Assembly: GCF_000720135.1 (NCBI RefSeq)
Contig: NZ_JOIU01000011.1
Location: 62,001 to 126,000 of the forward strand
Reading direction: 5' to 3'
DNA from: Streptomyces sp. NRRL S-1022
GTDB taxonomy: Bacteria; Actinomycetota; Actinomycetes; Streptomycetales; Streptomycetaceae
DNA length: 64,000 bases
This document shows, in pieces, positions 8,726 through 17,200 of the stretch. Every line of letters starts with the position of its first letter. Positions within the stretch are counted from its first letter, which is position 1. Position numbers and translations under genes: made by a program. The notes below the pieces were generated by a model that was not told where the DNA came from, did not search any database, and worked only from the letters and a program-made list of their open reading frames with translations.

Positions 8726-9265
8726 ATGGACACCGAGAGTCAGGGCCGGGAGCGGCCCGCGGAAGGGGACGACTCCGTCGACGTGCACCTTGCACGCTGG
8801 CGCGGCAAGGCCCCGTTCGACGCGCGGGTGGAGGGGATCATCACCCGCATTCAGCTCTTGGCCAAGCATGTCGGCCAAGCCAAAGACCGCGCCCTGGCCG
8901 AGGTTGGCCTGCAGGAGTTCGAGTTCGCCACGCTGCACCGGCTCGCCGCGCGCGAGGCCCCGGGGCGGGCCACCCCCTCGGAGCTGGCGGCTGAACTCAT
9001 GCTCTCCCCTGCCGGCATGACAGGCCGCCTGGACACCCTGGAACAGTCAGGTCTGGTGCGGCGTGTGCGCAGCAGTCAGGACCGACGCCGGGTGGACGTG
9101 GAGCTCACCGAGGCGGGGCGCACCTGCTGGCTGGCCGCGATGGAGCTGCGGGGGCAGGCGGAGAACTCGATGGTCGCCCCGCTCGACCCGGCAGAGCAGG
9201 ACGCACTCAGCGCTCTGCTCAAGCGGATGCTGATCCAGGCGGAGGCGGACAGCCGCCACCGGTGA
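8726..9265 (+). CDS. MarR-family transcriptional regulator
   Basis: The 179-residue protein has an N-terminal helical dimerisation region, then a winged helix: TPSELAAELMLSPAGMTGRLDTLEQSGLVRRV (about residues 88-119) as recognition segment and the wing SQDRRRVDVELTEAG. MarR proteins usually repress an adjacent exporter and dissociate on binding a phenolic or other ligand. The divergent MFS gene is the obvious target. The length is normal for the family. Confidence 0.9.
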   Translation: MDTESQGRERPAEGDDSVDVHLARWRGKAPFDARVEGIITRIQLLAKHVGQAKDRALAEVGLQEFEFATLHRLAAREAPGRATPSELAAELMLSPAGMTGRLDTLEQSGLVRRVRSSQDRRRVDVELTEAGRTCWLAAMELRGQAENSMVAPLDPAEQDALSALLKRMLIQAEADSRHR

Positions 9266-9339
9266 ACCCCGCGTCGATGGTGTTGCTTCTCGCCGTCAGG
9301 TCTCAGTATCCCGCTGGCCGCCGCCGCGGTTACCCAAGG

Positions 9340-9830
9340 ACACTCACGTTCGACCGACGTCGCCTGGGACAAGTCCGGAGCCGTGCTCGGTTCCCGGCGG
9401 GCGATCAGCGGCTTCACGCCGAGATCCGAGACCAGAAGGCGGTACTTGTCGTGGTCGTAGCCGCGGTCGGCCAGGACCACGGCGGGGCGGCGACGGGGAC
9501 GGCCGCGCCTGCCCCCGTACCGACGGGATCGCCTCCAGCAGTGGGATCAGCTGGGTGACGTCGTTGCGGTTACCACCGGTCAGGATGGCGGCCAGAGGGA
9601 TGCCGGCGGCATCGGTGGTCAAGTGGTGTTTGCTGCCCGTCCTGCCCCGGTCGACGGGGCTTCGTCCAGTCTGGGACCCCCTTCTTAACGCCCGGATGTG
9701 GAGGCCGTCGACAGCCGCCCGCGGGCAGTCCAGGGCGTCCCCACTGCGCAGCTTGGCCAGGAGGACCTCGTGCAGCCGGCACCACACACCAGGTCGGTAC
9801 CGATGTGGCACAAGGGGGGCAGCCGTTCCA
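9340..9830 (-). mobile_element. IS5-family transposase remnant
   Basis: The minus strand encodes pieces of a DDE transposase. One frame contains the segment RGSQTGRSPVDRGRTGSKHHL and DAAGIPLAAILTGGNRND, the IS5 core after the first catalytic Asp. A second frame, downstream of a shift near 9480, contains VLADRGYDHDKYRLLVSDLG, the region of the second Asp. Both ends are degraded, and no terminal inverted repeats were found. It lies between two MarR loci and is non-functional. Confidence 0.8.
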
Positions 9831-9914
9831 TTTGAGGTGGTGGGGCTGGCCTGTTGCAGATGCCACCGACCGGCGGGTCCGGTTCGGTGGCCTGTAGTTG
9901 TCGGTGAGGGACGT

Positions 9915-10343
9915 TCAGGTGTCGGGATGGGCCAGGCGGCCGAGCAGGGCTACCGCGTCGTCGAGGGGCACCGGTTGGAAGAACCGCGCGTCGACGTGCT
10001 CAACGGCGGCAATCGCGCGTGGGGCCAGGTCGGCGCCGGTGTCGGTGACACGCAGCCGTTTGGCGCGGGTGTCGGCGGGGTCGACTTCACGCTCGATGAG
10101 TCCTTTGCGTTCCAGGATGCGTAGTACCTGGGAGGTCATCTTGACGTCGGTGCCCGCTTGGCGGGCGAGGGCCAGCTGGTTGGGGTGCTCGCCTTGGGTG
10201 TTGAGCCACCAGGTGCAGGCGAGCAGCACGAACTGCACGTGGGTGAGATCGAGCGGGGCCAGGGCTGTGGCGATGTCGCGCTGCCACCGCAGGGTGGCGT
10301 GCCACAGCAGGAATCCGGGGCTGTCGCCGGGGCTGAGGGGCAT
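9915..10343 (-). CDS. MarR-family transcriptional regulator
   Basis: The 142-residue protein starts with a hydrophobic-aromatic segment (GFLLWHATLRWQRDIATAL) typical of one MarR branch. The winged helix is HPNQLALARQAGTDVKMTSQVLRILERKGLIERE with a wing DPADTRAKRLRVTDTG. The start ATG overlaps the stop of the upstream SRPBCC gene by one base (TGATG), indicating one transcript. A palindrome upstream of that operon suggests autoregulation. Confidence 0.9.
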   Translation of the reverse strand: MPLSPGDSPGFLLWHATLRWQRDIATALAPLDLTHVQFVLLACTWWLNTQGEHPNQLALARQAGTDVKMTSQVLRILERKGLIEREVDPADTRAKRLRVTDTGADLAPRAIAAVEHVDARFFQPVPLDDAVALLGRLAHPDT

Positions 10344-10759
10344 CAGCGAAGCGCCAGCTCGGCCAGCGAGGCCATTGTCTCGGGCCAGTCGGCAGTGATG
10401 CCCGGGCCGATCTCCGGGCCGGCCTCATCGGCGCCGATGCCGGTGATCTCCATCCGGTACGCCACGCGGATCCGGTTCTGGTCGATCCGGTCGATCTGGT
10501 GGATGGTGCGCAGCAGCAGGCCGTTGAAGCGCGCCTCGTCGACGAACAGTTCGTTTTCGACCACCTCGGAGATGCGCAGCAGTACCGGGTCGTCCCCGGG
10601 CGGCGTCATCGTGATGTGCGTGCCCGCCGCGAACGGGCCATCCATCTCGATCTTCTCGATCTCGGCGTTCCAGGTACCCCAGTTCTCAACGTCTGCCCAG
10701 AGCCGCCAGATCGCCTCGGGGGTGGCGCTGGTCTCGATGCTGTGCTCGTACTTCCACAT
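10343..10759 (-). CDS. SRPBCC (START-like) family protein
   Basis: The 138-residue product has the helix-grip signature of polyketide cyclase/dehydratase-like SRPBCC proteins: an N-terminal strand (WKYEHSIETSATPEAIWRLWADVENWGTWNAEIEKIEMDG) and a mid-domain that forms a hydrophobic cavity. Such proteins bind lipids or aromatic ligands, and some are enzymes. ATG 10759 is chosen because GAGGAG lies upstream; a frame-open ATG five codons earlier lacks one. It is the first gene of an operon with the MarR gene. The ligand is unknown. Confidence 0.85.
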   Translation of the reverse strand: MWKYEHSIETSATPEAIWRLWADVENWGTWNAEIEKIEMDGPFAAGTHITMTPPGDDPVLLRISEVVENELFVDEARFNGLLLRTIHQIDRIDQNRIRVAYRMEITGIGADEAGPEIGPGITADWPETMASLAELALR

Positions 10760-10778
10760 GAGTGGTCTCCTCAACTGG

Positions 10779-10798
10779 ATTATCTATCCATAGATTAT
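10779..10798. promoter_or_regulatory. Palindromic operator upstream of SRPBCC-marR
   Basis: The 20-bp near-perfect palindrome ATTATCTATCCATAGATTAT (one mismatch) lies 20 bp before the SRPBCC start codon. AT-rich palindromes of this size are typical MarR operators, so negative autoregulation is likely. A related TATCT half-site follows near 10810. Confidence 0.6.
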
Positions 10799-10810
10799 CT
10801 CCGCGAAGAC

Positions 10811-11218
10811 TATCTGTCCAATGATGCGCGGACCCCATTCCGCGGCACCCCGATCACCCGCCCGAACCACTGCCCGCGCCTGCGCCATCGAGGAGGTCCT
10901 ACCCCACGCATGCGAGCTTCGCCGCGATCCGGCGGTGCGGCATGCGCTCGCCGATTCTTGTCAGGCCGGCCGCGTGCCCGCCGGCGACCAGTGCCGCCCG
11001 GACACCGCCCAGGGACTGCTGGACAGCCGACCTCGGCTACCCTGCACCGCGGCCGGAGGTCGCTTGCTGGACCGGGCTCCGAGCCGAGATGACGATGACC
11101 TGAAAGTCTGTCAGAAGAAGATTCGGGCTGGGCGTTCACGATCAAGGCCCTTTCAGCCCCTTGGCTCATGACCGGCCCAACGGCCGCGTAACTCATGGGG
11201 AAGAGGGGGGATTTTTCG
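10811..11218. other. Intergenic stretch without a recognisable gene
   Basis: Reading frames here give Arg/Pro-rich translations without recognisable motifs, and no hairpin or repeat stands out. A 116-codon frame on the plus strand (10821-11171) has no family resemblance and was not accepted. Confidence 0.4.
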
Positions 11219-11464
11219 ATGGACTCGGCCACGACCGCCATCGTCTCGATCGTCACCGCCAAGGCCTTCGCGCTGCTGACGTTCTGGCTGCGCCTGCGCT
11301 GGCAGGCACGCCGCGAACAGGACCGGCACCACTACCTTCTCGGAGTCACCGAGAAGGTCGCGGCCGGCGGCCGGGTCGAACTGGACGACCAGCACCGTGA
11401 CGGCCACCGCCTGCACGTGACGATCACCCGCCCGCCCGCCGACGGGGAGGACCAGACCTCGTGA
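11219..11464 (+). CDS. Small membrane-anchored protein coupled to a sigma-factor gene
   Basis: The 81-residue product has one hydrophobic helix (about residues 5-25) followed by a basic, polar region ending in an RVELDD...HVTITRPP beta-rich stretch. The ATG at 11219 has AGAGGGGGG about nine bases upstream, and it overlaps the next gene by GTGA. Short one-helix proteins of this type occur next to regulators in Streptomyces, but the family was not identified. Because the sigma gene downstream is broken, this one may be an orphan. Confidence 0.6.
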   Translation: MDSATTAIVSIVTAKAFALLTFWLRLRWQARREQDRHHYLLGVTEKVAAGGRVELDDQHRDGHRLHVTITRPPADGEDQTS

Positions 11465-11872
11465 GCACCCACGACTCGGCGGACGGCACGGACCACCCGG
11501 CCACCGCACCGGCAACCGCCGGCCCGCCCGGACAACATGACCGTGCCCGGCAACAGACGGATGAGGAGTTCTCCGCCTTCTACCGCGCGCACATCCGCCA
11601 CCTGGTCGCCTTCCTGATCGGCCACGGCGCCGGCGTGCACACGGCCGCGGACATCGCCCAGGAAGCCATGACCGACGCCTACCGAAACTGGACCGACATC
11701 ACCTACCCCAAGGCCTGGGTCTACGCAGCCTCCTCCCATGCTCTCGCCCGCAGGATCGCCCCGTCGAAGAACCAGTCGAAGACGTACCGGAACCCACCTA
11801 CCTGCTGCCTCGCCTTGACGCCATCGCGGAATGGGAGGCCCGGTACGCCATGGCCGCATGGCATCCGCCACT
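11461..11872 (+). pseudogene. Sigma-70 family factor, frameshifted and truncated
   Basis: Region 2 of an ECF-type sigma factor is clear: DEEFSAFYRAHIRHLVAFLIGHG, then AADIAQEAMTDAYRNW and PKAWVYAASSHALARRIA. A frameshift near 11757 moves the reading to VEEPVEDVPEPTYLLPRLDAIAEWEARYAM, the normal linker, after which region 4 (the -35 binding helix-turn-helix) is missing and unrelated sequence begins near 11872. The GTG start overlaps the upstream stop. It can no longer direct transcription. Confidence 0.75.
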
Positions 11873-12155
11873 GCATGGAACAGTGGGCCACCAAGGGACC
11901 GTTGCGCGCCTTCGGAATCCGAGTGGGCGCCGAGCAGACCCACGCGGGAACGATCGACCTCCGGTTCCAGATGCCGGGCCTTGCCGCTGGGCAGAGGCGG
12001 TCCCCCAGGTGGCTCCGGAGAATCCAGGCTCGGCCGCGGTCGCCCTCGGAGCGGGCTTCATCCACGTCAGGCAAGCCCTGGACGCGGACGGCAACCGGTT
12101 CGGCTGGTACGTCCGCGACCTGTCCCGCGACCCAGCCCATGGTGCTGACCAGTGA
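11873..12155 (+). pseudogene. GNAT acetyltransferase remnant
   Basis: Two pieces of one GNAT protein lie in different frames: RAFGIRVGAEQTHAGTIDLRFQMPGL (central strands) and VAPENPGSAAVALGAGFIHVRQALDADGN (the C-terminal part where GNATs carry N-x-x-S-A-x-x-x-x-x-x-G-F), ending at the stop at 12155. The acetyl-CoA binding motif A between them has been lost. The remnant abuts the broken sigma factor directly, so a deletion probably joined two genes. Confidence 0.65.
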
Positions 12156-12271
12156 CAGCGAGCGGGAACCGGCTCGTGGCACACGGCGCTGATCCGAAAC
12201 CCCTTGGACGGCACGGGGACATGCTTGCTGGAATGGGGTACGGCCGCTGTCGGAATTGAAGGGATGCGGCG

Positions 12272-12760
12272 ATGACCGAGATCCGGCTGCACCTGTCGGT
12301 GCGCGGCCTCACCGACAGGGACCTGCCGTCCTGCGGCTGGGCCGGCTCCCCCAAGCACCTGCGAGAGCTCGTCCACCAATTACGCCGTGCCGAGGCGGGT
12401 GAGATCGACTACCTGGCGGTGTGCACGCCGGTCGGGCTCCCGGTGGCGGTCGGCGGCATCGACTACAAGGTCAAGCCCGGCGCCGGCACGCTCTGGCAGC
12501 TCAGTGTCCACCCGGCCTTGCAGTCGTGCGGGATCGGCACACTGCTGATCCGCTCCGCCGAGCGCCGGATCAGTGCCCGGGGCCTGACCCGCGCCGAACT
12601 CGGCGTCGAGGAGAGCAACCCGCGCGCCCGCGCCCTCTACGAACGCCTGGGCTACCGGGCCTTCAGCCGCGAGCTCGACTCCTGGGAAGTGGAAGCCGAG
12701 GACGGCTCGCTCCAGCGGTACGAGACGATGTGCACGCTGATGTGCAAGGACCTGCCGTGA
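12272..12760 (+). CDS. GNAT-family N-acetyltransferase
   Basis: The 162-residue protein shows the GNAT order: strand LWQLSVHPALQSCGIGTLLIRSAERRI (acetyl-CoA pyrophosphate loop, here Q-x-x-G-I-G) around residues 74-100, and ESNPRARALYERLGYRAF near the C-terminus. It probably acetylates a small-molecule or protein amine, but the substrate is unknown. It overlaps the nucleotidyltransferase gene by GTGA, so the two are coupled. Confidence 0.85.
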   Translation: MTEIRLHLSVRGLTDRDLPSCGWAGSPKHLRELVHQLRRAEAGEIDYLAVCTPVGLPVAVGGIDYKVKPGAGTLWQLSVHPALQSCGIGTLLIRSAERRISARGLTRAELGVEESNPRARALYERLGYRAFSRELDSWEVEAEDGSLQRYETMCTLMCKDLP

Positions 12761-13503
12761 CGCTGGATTTCGCGGCGTTCGTCGCCGAGGCAACGGCCGA
12801 CCCGGCCGTCGTCGGACTCGTCCTCAAGGGCTCCCAGGCCCACGAGGGGATGACCACCCGTCACTCCGACCACGACCTCTACGTCATCCTCGTCGACGAC
12901 ACCGCGAGCGAACCGACCGCGCTCGACGGCTACCGCTCCGCGCGACTCGACCTGGTCGTCACCACCCTCGGACAGTTCCGCCGGGCCCCCGACTGGGAGC
13001 GGTACGCCATCGTCCGCTCCCGGGTGCTGCTCGACCGCAGCGACGGGGAGGTCACCCGGATCGTCGCCGCGATGGGACGGCTGGGCGACGAGGATGCCTT
13101 CCGGTCCTCCGCCGCCTTGCTGGACGCCTACGCCAACTCGCTCTACCGCTCGGTCAAGAACCACCGCGACGGGAACCCGCTCGCCAGCCACCTCGACGCG
13201 GCCGCCAGTGTCGGATTCCTGCTCGACCTGCTCTTCGCCCTGGACCGCCGGCCGCGCCCCTACGACAAGTACCTGGCCTGGGAGCTGGACCGGTTCCCGC
13301 TGCCCGGCTGGGAGAGCATCGCCCTGCTGGACACCATCGCGCGGATCGTCGCGACCGGCGAGGTGGCACCGCAGCAGCAGCTCTTCGCCCGGGTCGAGGC
13401 GGCTGCCCGGGCCGCCGGCCACGCGGCGGTGCTGGACGCCTGGGGCGGGGACCTGCTGTTGATACGGCCCCATCCCGGCTCCCCGGCCCACCAGTACTTG
13501 TGA
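12757..13503 (+). CDS. Nucleotidyltransferase-fold protein
   Basis: The 248-residue product begins with a minimal nucleotidyltransferase core: VVGLVLKGSQAHEGMTTRHSDHDLYVIL, matching the G-S plus S-D-x-D-[LI] metal-binding pattern, with the third acidic residue in ARLDLVV. The C-terminal part is helical, like the four-helix domain of aminoglycoside nucleotidyltransferases. GTG 12757 overlaps the upstream stop; the same frame is open further upstream but there it shadows the GNAT gene. A role in modifying a small molecule together with the GNAT is possible but unproven. Confidence 0.75.
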   Translation: MTLDFAAFVAEATADPAVVGLVLKGSQAHEGMTTRHSDHDLYVILVDDTASEPTALDGYRSARLDLVVTTLGQFRRAPDWERYAIVRSRVLLDRSDGEVTRIVAAMGRLGDEDAFRSSAALLDAYANSLYRSVKNHRDGNPLASHLDAAASVGFLLDLLFALDRRPRPYDKYLAWELDRFPLPGWESIALLDTIARIVATGEVAPQQQLFARVEAAARAAGHAAVLDAWGGDLLLIRPHPGSPAHQYL

Positions 13504-13831
13504 CGCCGGCCAGTCCACGGCGCGCAGGGCCGCTTCGGCCGCCTCGGGCAGCGTGTGCTCCACCGGCATCCCGGACTCCTCGGCGAAGTGCGGGAGGTAC
13601 GCCATGCGCTCGGCCTCCGGCGGTGCGCCCAGTGCCGCCCGACCCGAGTCGTACCCCGCCTCCCCCACTAGGTGTTCGACACCGGCCCCGCTGTCGATGT
13701 GCGAAGTCGTGTGCACGGAGGTCCGGAGTCCTCTGCACACCCCGGGATCAGGTTACTGGTCGATTACCGTATGTGCCTACTGCCGGTAGACTGGACCGGG
13801 AGCCAGCGAGTTCCGCGTCGGAGGGAAGGCT
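13504..13831. other. Intergenic stretch, possible minus-strand remnant
   Basis: A minus-strand frame from about 13700 to 13504 reads protein-like sequence (HLVGEAGYDSGRAALG and YLPHFAEESGMPVEHTLPEA) but has no start, family match or stop of its own. The right part holds the promoter region of the STAND locus, with GAGGGAAGG just before its first GTG. Confidence 0.3.
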
Positions 13832-14215
13832 GTGCCTCGTCGGAGTCAGGGGTGGGTGTGGGCCGGACGTGTGGCATTCGGCGTGATCGTTGTTGCGCTG
13901 GCGGTGTACCTGGTCGTGGTGGGTCCTGACAAGGCGGACAAGCTGGCCAGTGGTATCAGCGCGGTAGTGGCGTTGACGGCTCTGGGTGCGCCCTATCTGC
14001 TACCCCCGCCGTTGTCAGGGGGCGTGTCGATGTCCGATCCTGACCGGGTCGAAGACACGGGCACCGCCCGTGCCGCGGGCGGTGGGCAGGCCAACACCGG
14101 GCTGCGGACCCCGAGCGACGACCGGCAAGCGCAGGTCACACGTTCGGGCGACGCGACCGCCAACGGGCGGGGTTCCGTGGCGAACACCGGCATCAACCGC
14201 CAGAGAGAGCCGTGA
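13832..14215 (+). CDS. Two-helix membrane protein with duplicated ANTG motif
   Basis: The 127-residue protein has two hydrophobic helices (about residues 13-30 and 41-58) joined by a GPDKADK turn, then a disordered tail. The tail holds two copies of a short motif: DTGTARAAGGGQANTGL (75-91) and SGDATANGRGSVANTGI (105-121). The next gene starts with a third copy. The GTG start has GAGGGAAGG upstream, and the stop overlaps the STAND gene start as GTGA. Function is unknown. The architecture suggests a membrane effector or anchor that partners the NTPase through the shared motif, as in bacterial NLR systems using amyloid-type signalling sequences. Confidence 0.75.
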   Translation: MPRRSQGWVWAGRVAFGVIVVALAVYLVVVGPDKADKLASGISAVVALTALGAPYLLPPPLSGGVSMSDPDRVEDTGTARAAGGGQANTGLRTPSDDRQAQVTRSGDATANGRGSVANTGINRQREP

Positions 14216-17200
14216 CGAGCGGCGACACTCCACCCTGCACGACAGCTGCGGACGGGACCGGGGTCACCGACTCCGGCGACGCCACTGCTCATCACGGCAG
14301 CGTCGCCAATACCGGCATCATGGGCGATGTCAAGCTCGAACATCACGAGCACCACCATCACTATCCCCAGGCAGCGCCGGTGCCGGCGTCCCCGACTGCG
14401 TATCTGGCTCAGGTCCGGCGGATCGCTCCGGCCGAACTCGTCGGCAGGGACGGCGAGCTGGCCGAAATGGCAGCGTTCAGTACGGCCGTCGACAGCCCCG
14501 GGTATCTGTGGTGGCGAGCGCCGGCATGGGCCGGCAAGTCGGCATTGCTGTCGTGGTTCGTCCTCCATCCACCGGTCGGAGTACGGGTGGTGTCGTTCTT
14601 CGTCACCGCACGCTTCGCCGGGCAAAGTGACCGCGTGGCGTTCACCGAGGCACTGGCCGAGCAACTCGCCGGTCTGATCGGCGAACGGCCTCCGCCGCTC
14701 ACGGCCGGCAACCGGGATTACGTTGTTCTCACCCTGTTGGACCGCGCGGCCGCCGCGTGTTCCGACTGCGACGAGCGGCTGGTGCTTGTGGTCGACGGCA
14801 TAGACGAGGATCGCGGGGTCACCGCCGGGCTGGATGCGTACAGCATCGCCTCGGTGTTGCCGGCTCAGCCGCCGGCCGGCCTCCGTGTCATCCTCGCCGG
14901 CCGTCTCCACCCGCCCGTGCCCGGTGACGTACCGCCGGATCATCCACTGCACGATCCTGGCATCGTCCGTCGCCTTCGCCCGTCAGAGCGGGCGAAGGTG
15001 GTCCGCAGGGACATGTTGCGTGAACTGGGTGAGCTGTTGGGTGGCGGCCCTGTCGAACGCGATTTGCTGGGATTCATCACGGCGGCCGGTGGCGGACTGA
15101 CTGCGCGCGATCTGGGCGAGCTGATCGGTCGCCCGGCATGGGAGGTCAGCGAGCGCCTCGGTGTCGTCGCCGGGCGGTCGTTCGGGATGCGCAGGAGTGT
15201 CTGGCGCCCCGTCGAGGCGCCCGATGTGTACGTGCTGGGTCACGAGGAACTACAGGCGATCTCCACAGAGCGCATCGGCGAGCCGAAGCTGGACGCCTAC
15301 CGACTGCGCCTGCACGCGTGGGCCGACGGTTACCGGGCCCGGGAGTGGCCCGCCCAGACTCCCGAATACCTGCTGCGCGGGTACTTCCGGCTGGCCCACG
15401 CGGCCGACGACCTGGAGTGCATGTTCGCCTGCGCGGTCGACGCCTCCCGCCACGACCGCATGCTTGATCTGAGCGGGAGTGATGCCGCTGCTCTGGAAGA
15501 AATCAATGTCACTCTCCATGCGTTCGCTACCGGGCGCAGGCTCGATCTGGTCGCACTCGGCCGACTCAGCGTGGCCCGGGCCGCCCTGTCGGACCGCAAC
15601 GAGTACTTGCCCGAAGCCCTGCCCGGCCTCTGGTGTGCGCTGGGTCAGGTGACCCGGGCCGAGGCGATGGCCCGGGCGATGAGGCAGCTCCGGCAAGCGG
15701 TGGCGTTGGCGGACATAGCACGGCACATCGCCGGCACCGGCGACACTCACCGCGCCACCGTCCTCGCCCGGCAGGCCGAGGTGCTTGCCCGTTTTCGCGC
15801 AGGCGGAGACCGGTGGCCCGCGCTTGCCGCCGTGGCCCGGGCGTACGCCGCGGTCGGCGACACGCGCCGGGCTCTGACCGTTGCCGAAGAGGCCGAAACC
15901 GCCGCCCATGGCATCGAATGGGCGCTCGTGAAAATCGCCGGGCTGATGACCTACATCGGCGCCACCGAGCGCGCGGAGGCAATCACCACAGCCATGGCCG
16001 ACCCTGCGGCCCAGACGGTGGCACTGGTCGAACGAGCGCTTTCGCTGGTCGAGACGGGTGGCATCCGGCAAGCCCGGGGCGTGGTCGAGCGCTGCGTGGA
16101 CCTCGTGGCCGGGCTCGACGATGTCGTCACGCGCGCCCGCTGCCTGGTCGACGTGGCGCGGGTACTGGCAGCCACACGTGACCCGGCATCTGCGGTCGAG
16201 CTCGCGGAGAAGGCCGCGGCACTCGCTGTCTTCCTGCGCCCGTACCCGCGTGTGTGGGTGTGGGCGGGAGCCGCGCGGGTACGGGCAGGAGCCGGTGACG
16301 CCACCCGGGCCATGGAGCTGGTCGGCAGGGCGGAGGAAAGCGCTCTGGAGGTCGACGACCCCATGAACCGGGCGACGGCACTCACCTGTGCCGCCCACGC
16401 CCTGGCCGATGCGGGATTCTTCGACCGCGCCAGCGCGACGGCGGAACGGGCCGAGGTGAATGCCCGCTCAGCTAGCCTCAGCCGCCAGGTGGAGAACCTA
16501 GCCGACCTCGCTATCGGCCTGGTCGCGGCTGGCGCTACCGACCGCGCACACGTGGTTGCCTGCAAAGCGGAAAGCCTCTTTCAGACCCCCGGCGGTTGGA
16601 TCCCGACTTCGGTGACCATGGGATGCGTCGCCGAAGCACTGGCCAAAGCGGGTGACATCGAGCGGGCGGACGCGCTCGTCGCTTCGCCCCGGTCAAGGAC
16701 GCCGGACGCGGACACACTTGCTCGCATCGCTACAGCCCTCGCTACGACCGGCCGCCCCGAGGAGGCCCGCGCCTACGCCGCTCGCGCCTACGCCGTCGCG
16801 CACACCTTGAGTAATTCCAATTTACGGGCCTGGATGCTCAGAGAGGTTGCATGCGCATTCGCGGCGGCCGGCGACATCGAGCCCGCCGAAGAGATCGCGC
16901 GTGGGCTGCCGTCCGTCCTGCGAGCAGATGTACTGACCAATGTCGCGCGGGCACTTTCCGCCGCTGGGCACACCGAGCAAGCGCGGGCCTCGGTCGAGGT
17001 GGCAGCAGCGATCATGCGTTCGGCGGCGGATCGACATACCTACGATCACGTGCGAACGGACATCGCCGTGGTCATGGGACGTGTGGGAAGGATCGACCAG
17101 GCCGAAGAACTGGGCAACTCGCTCGTTGATCTGACCTCCCGCGGCCGGGCGTTGGCCGGTGTTGCCGCAGCGTTGGCCCGGTCGGGCATGGCCAAGCGGG

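Noticed and set aside
10821..11171. 116-codon plus-strand ORF
   Set aside because: Arg/Pro/Cys-scattered translation without hydrophobic core or motif; probably chance.
11195..11218. Earlier ATG at 11195 for the small protein before the sigma factor
   Set aside because: It precedes the purine-rich ribosome-binding site; ATG 11219 is correctly spaced from it.
12652..13740. 362-codon minus-strand frame over the nucleotidyltransferase
   Set aside because: It is antisense to a gene with a clear nucleotidyltransferase core; only its first part beyond 13504 looks faintly protein-like.
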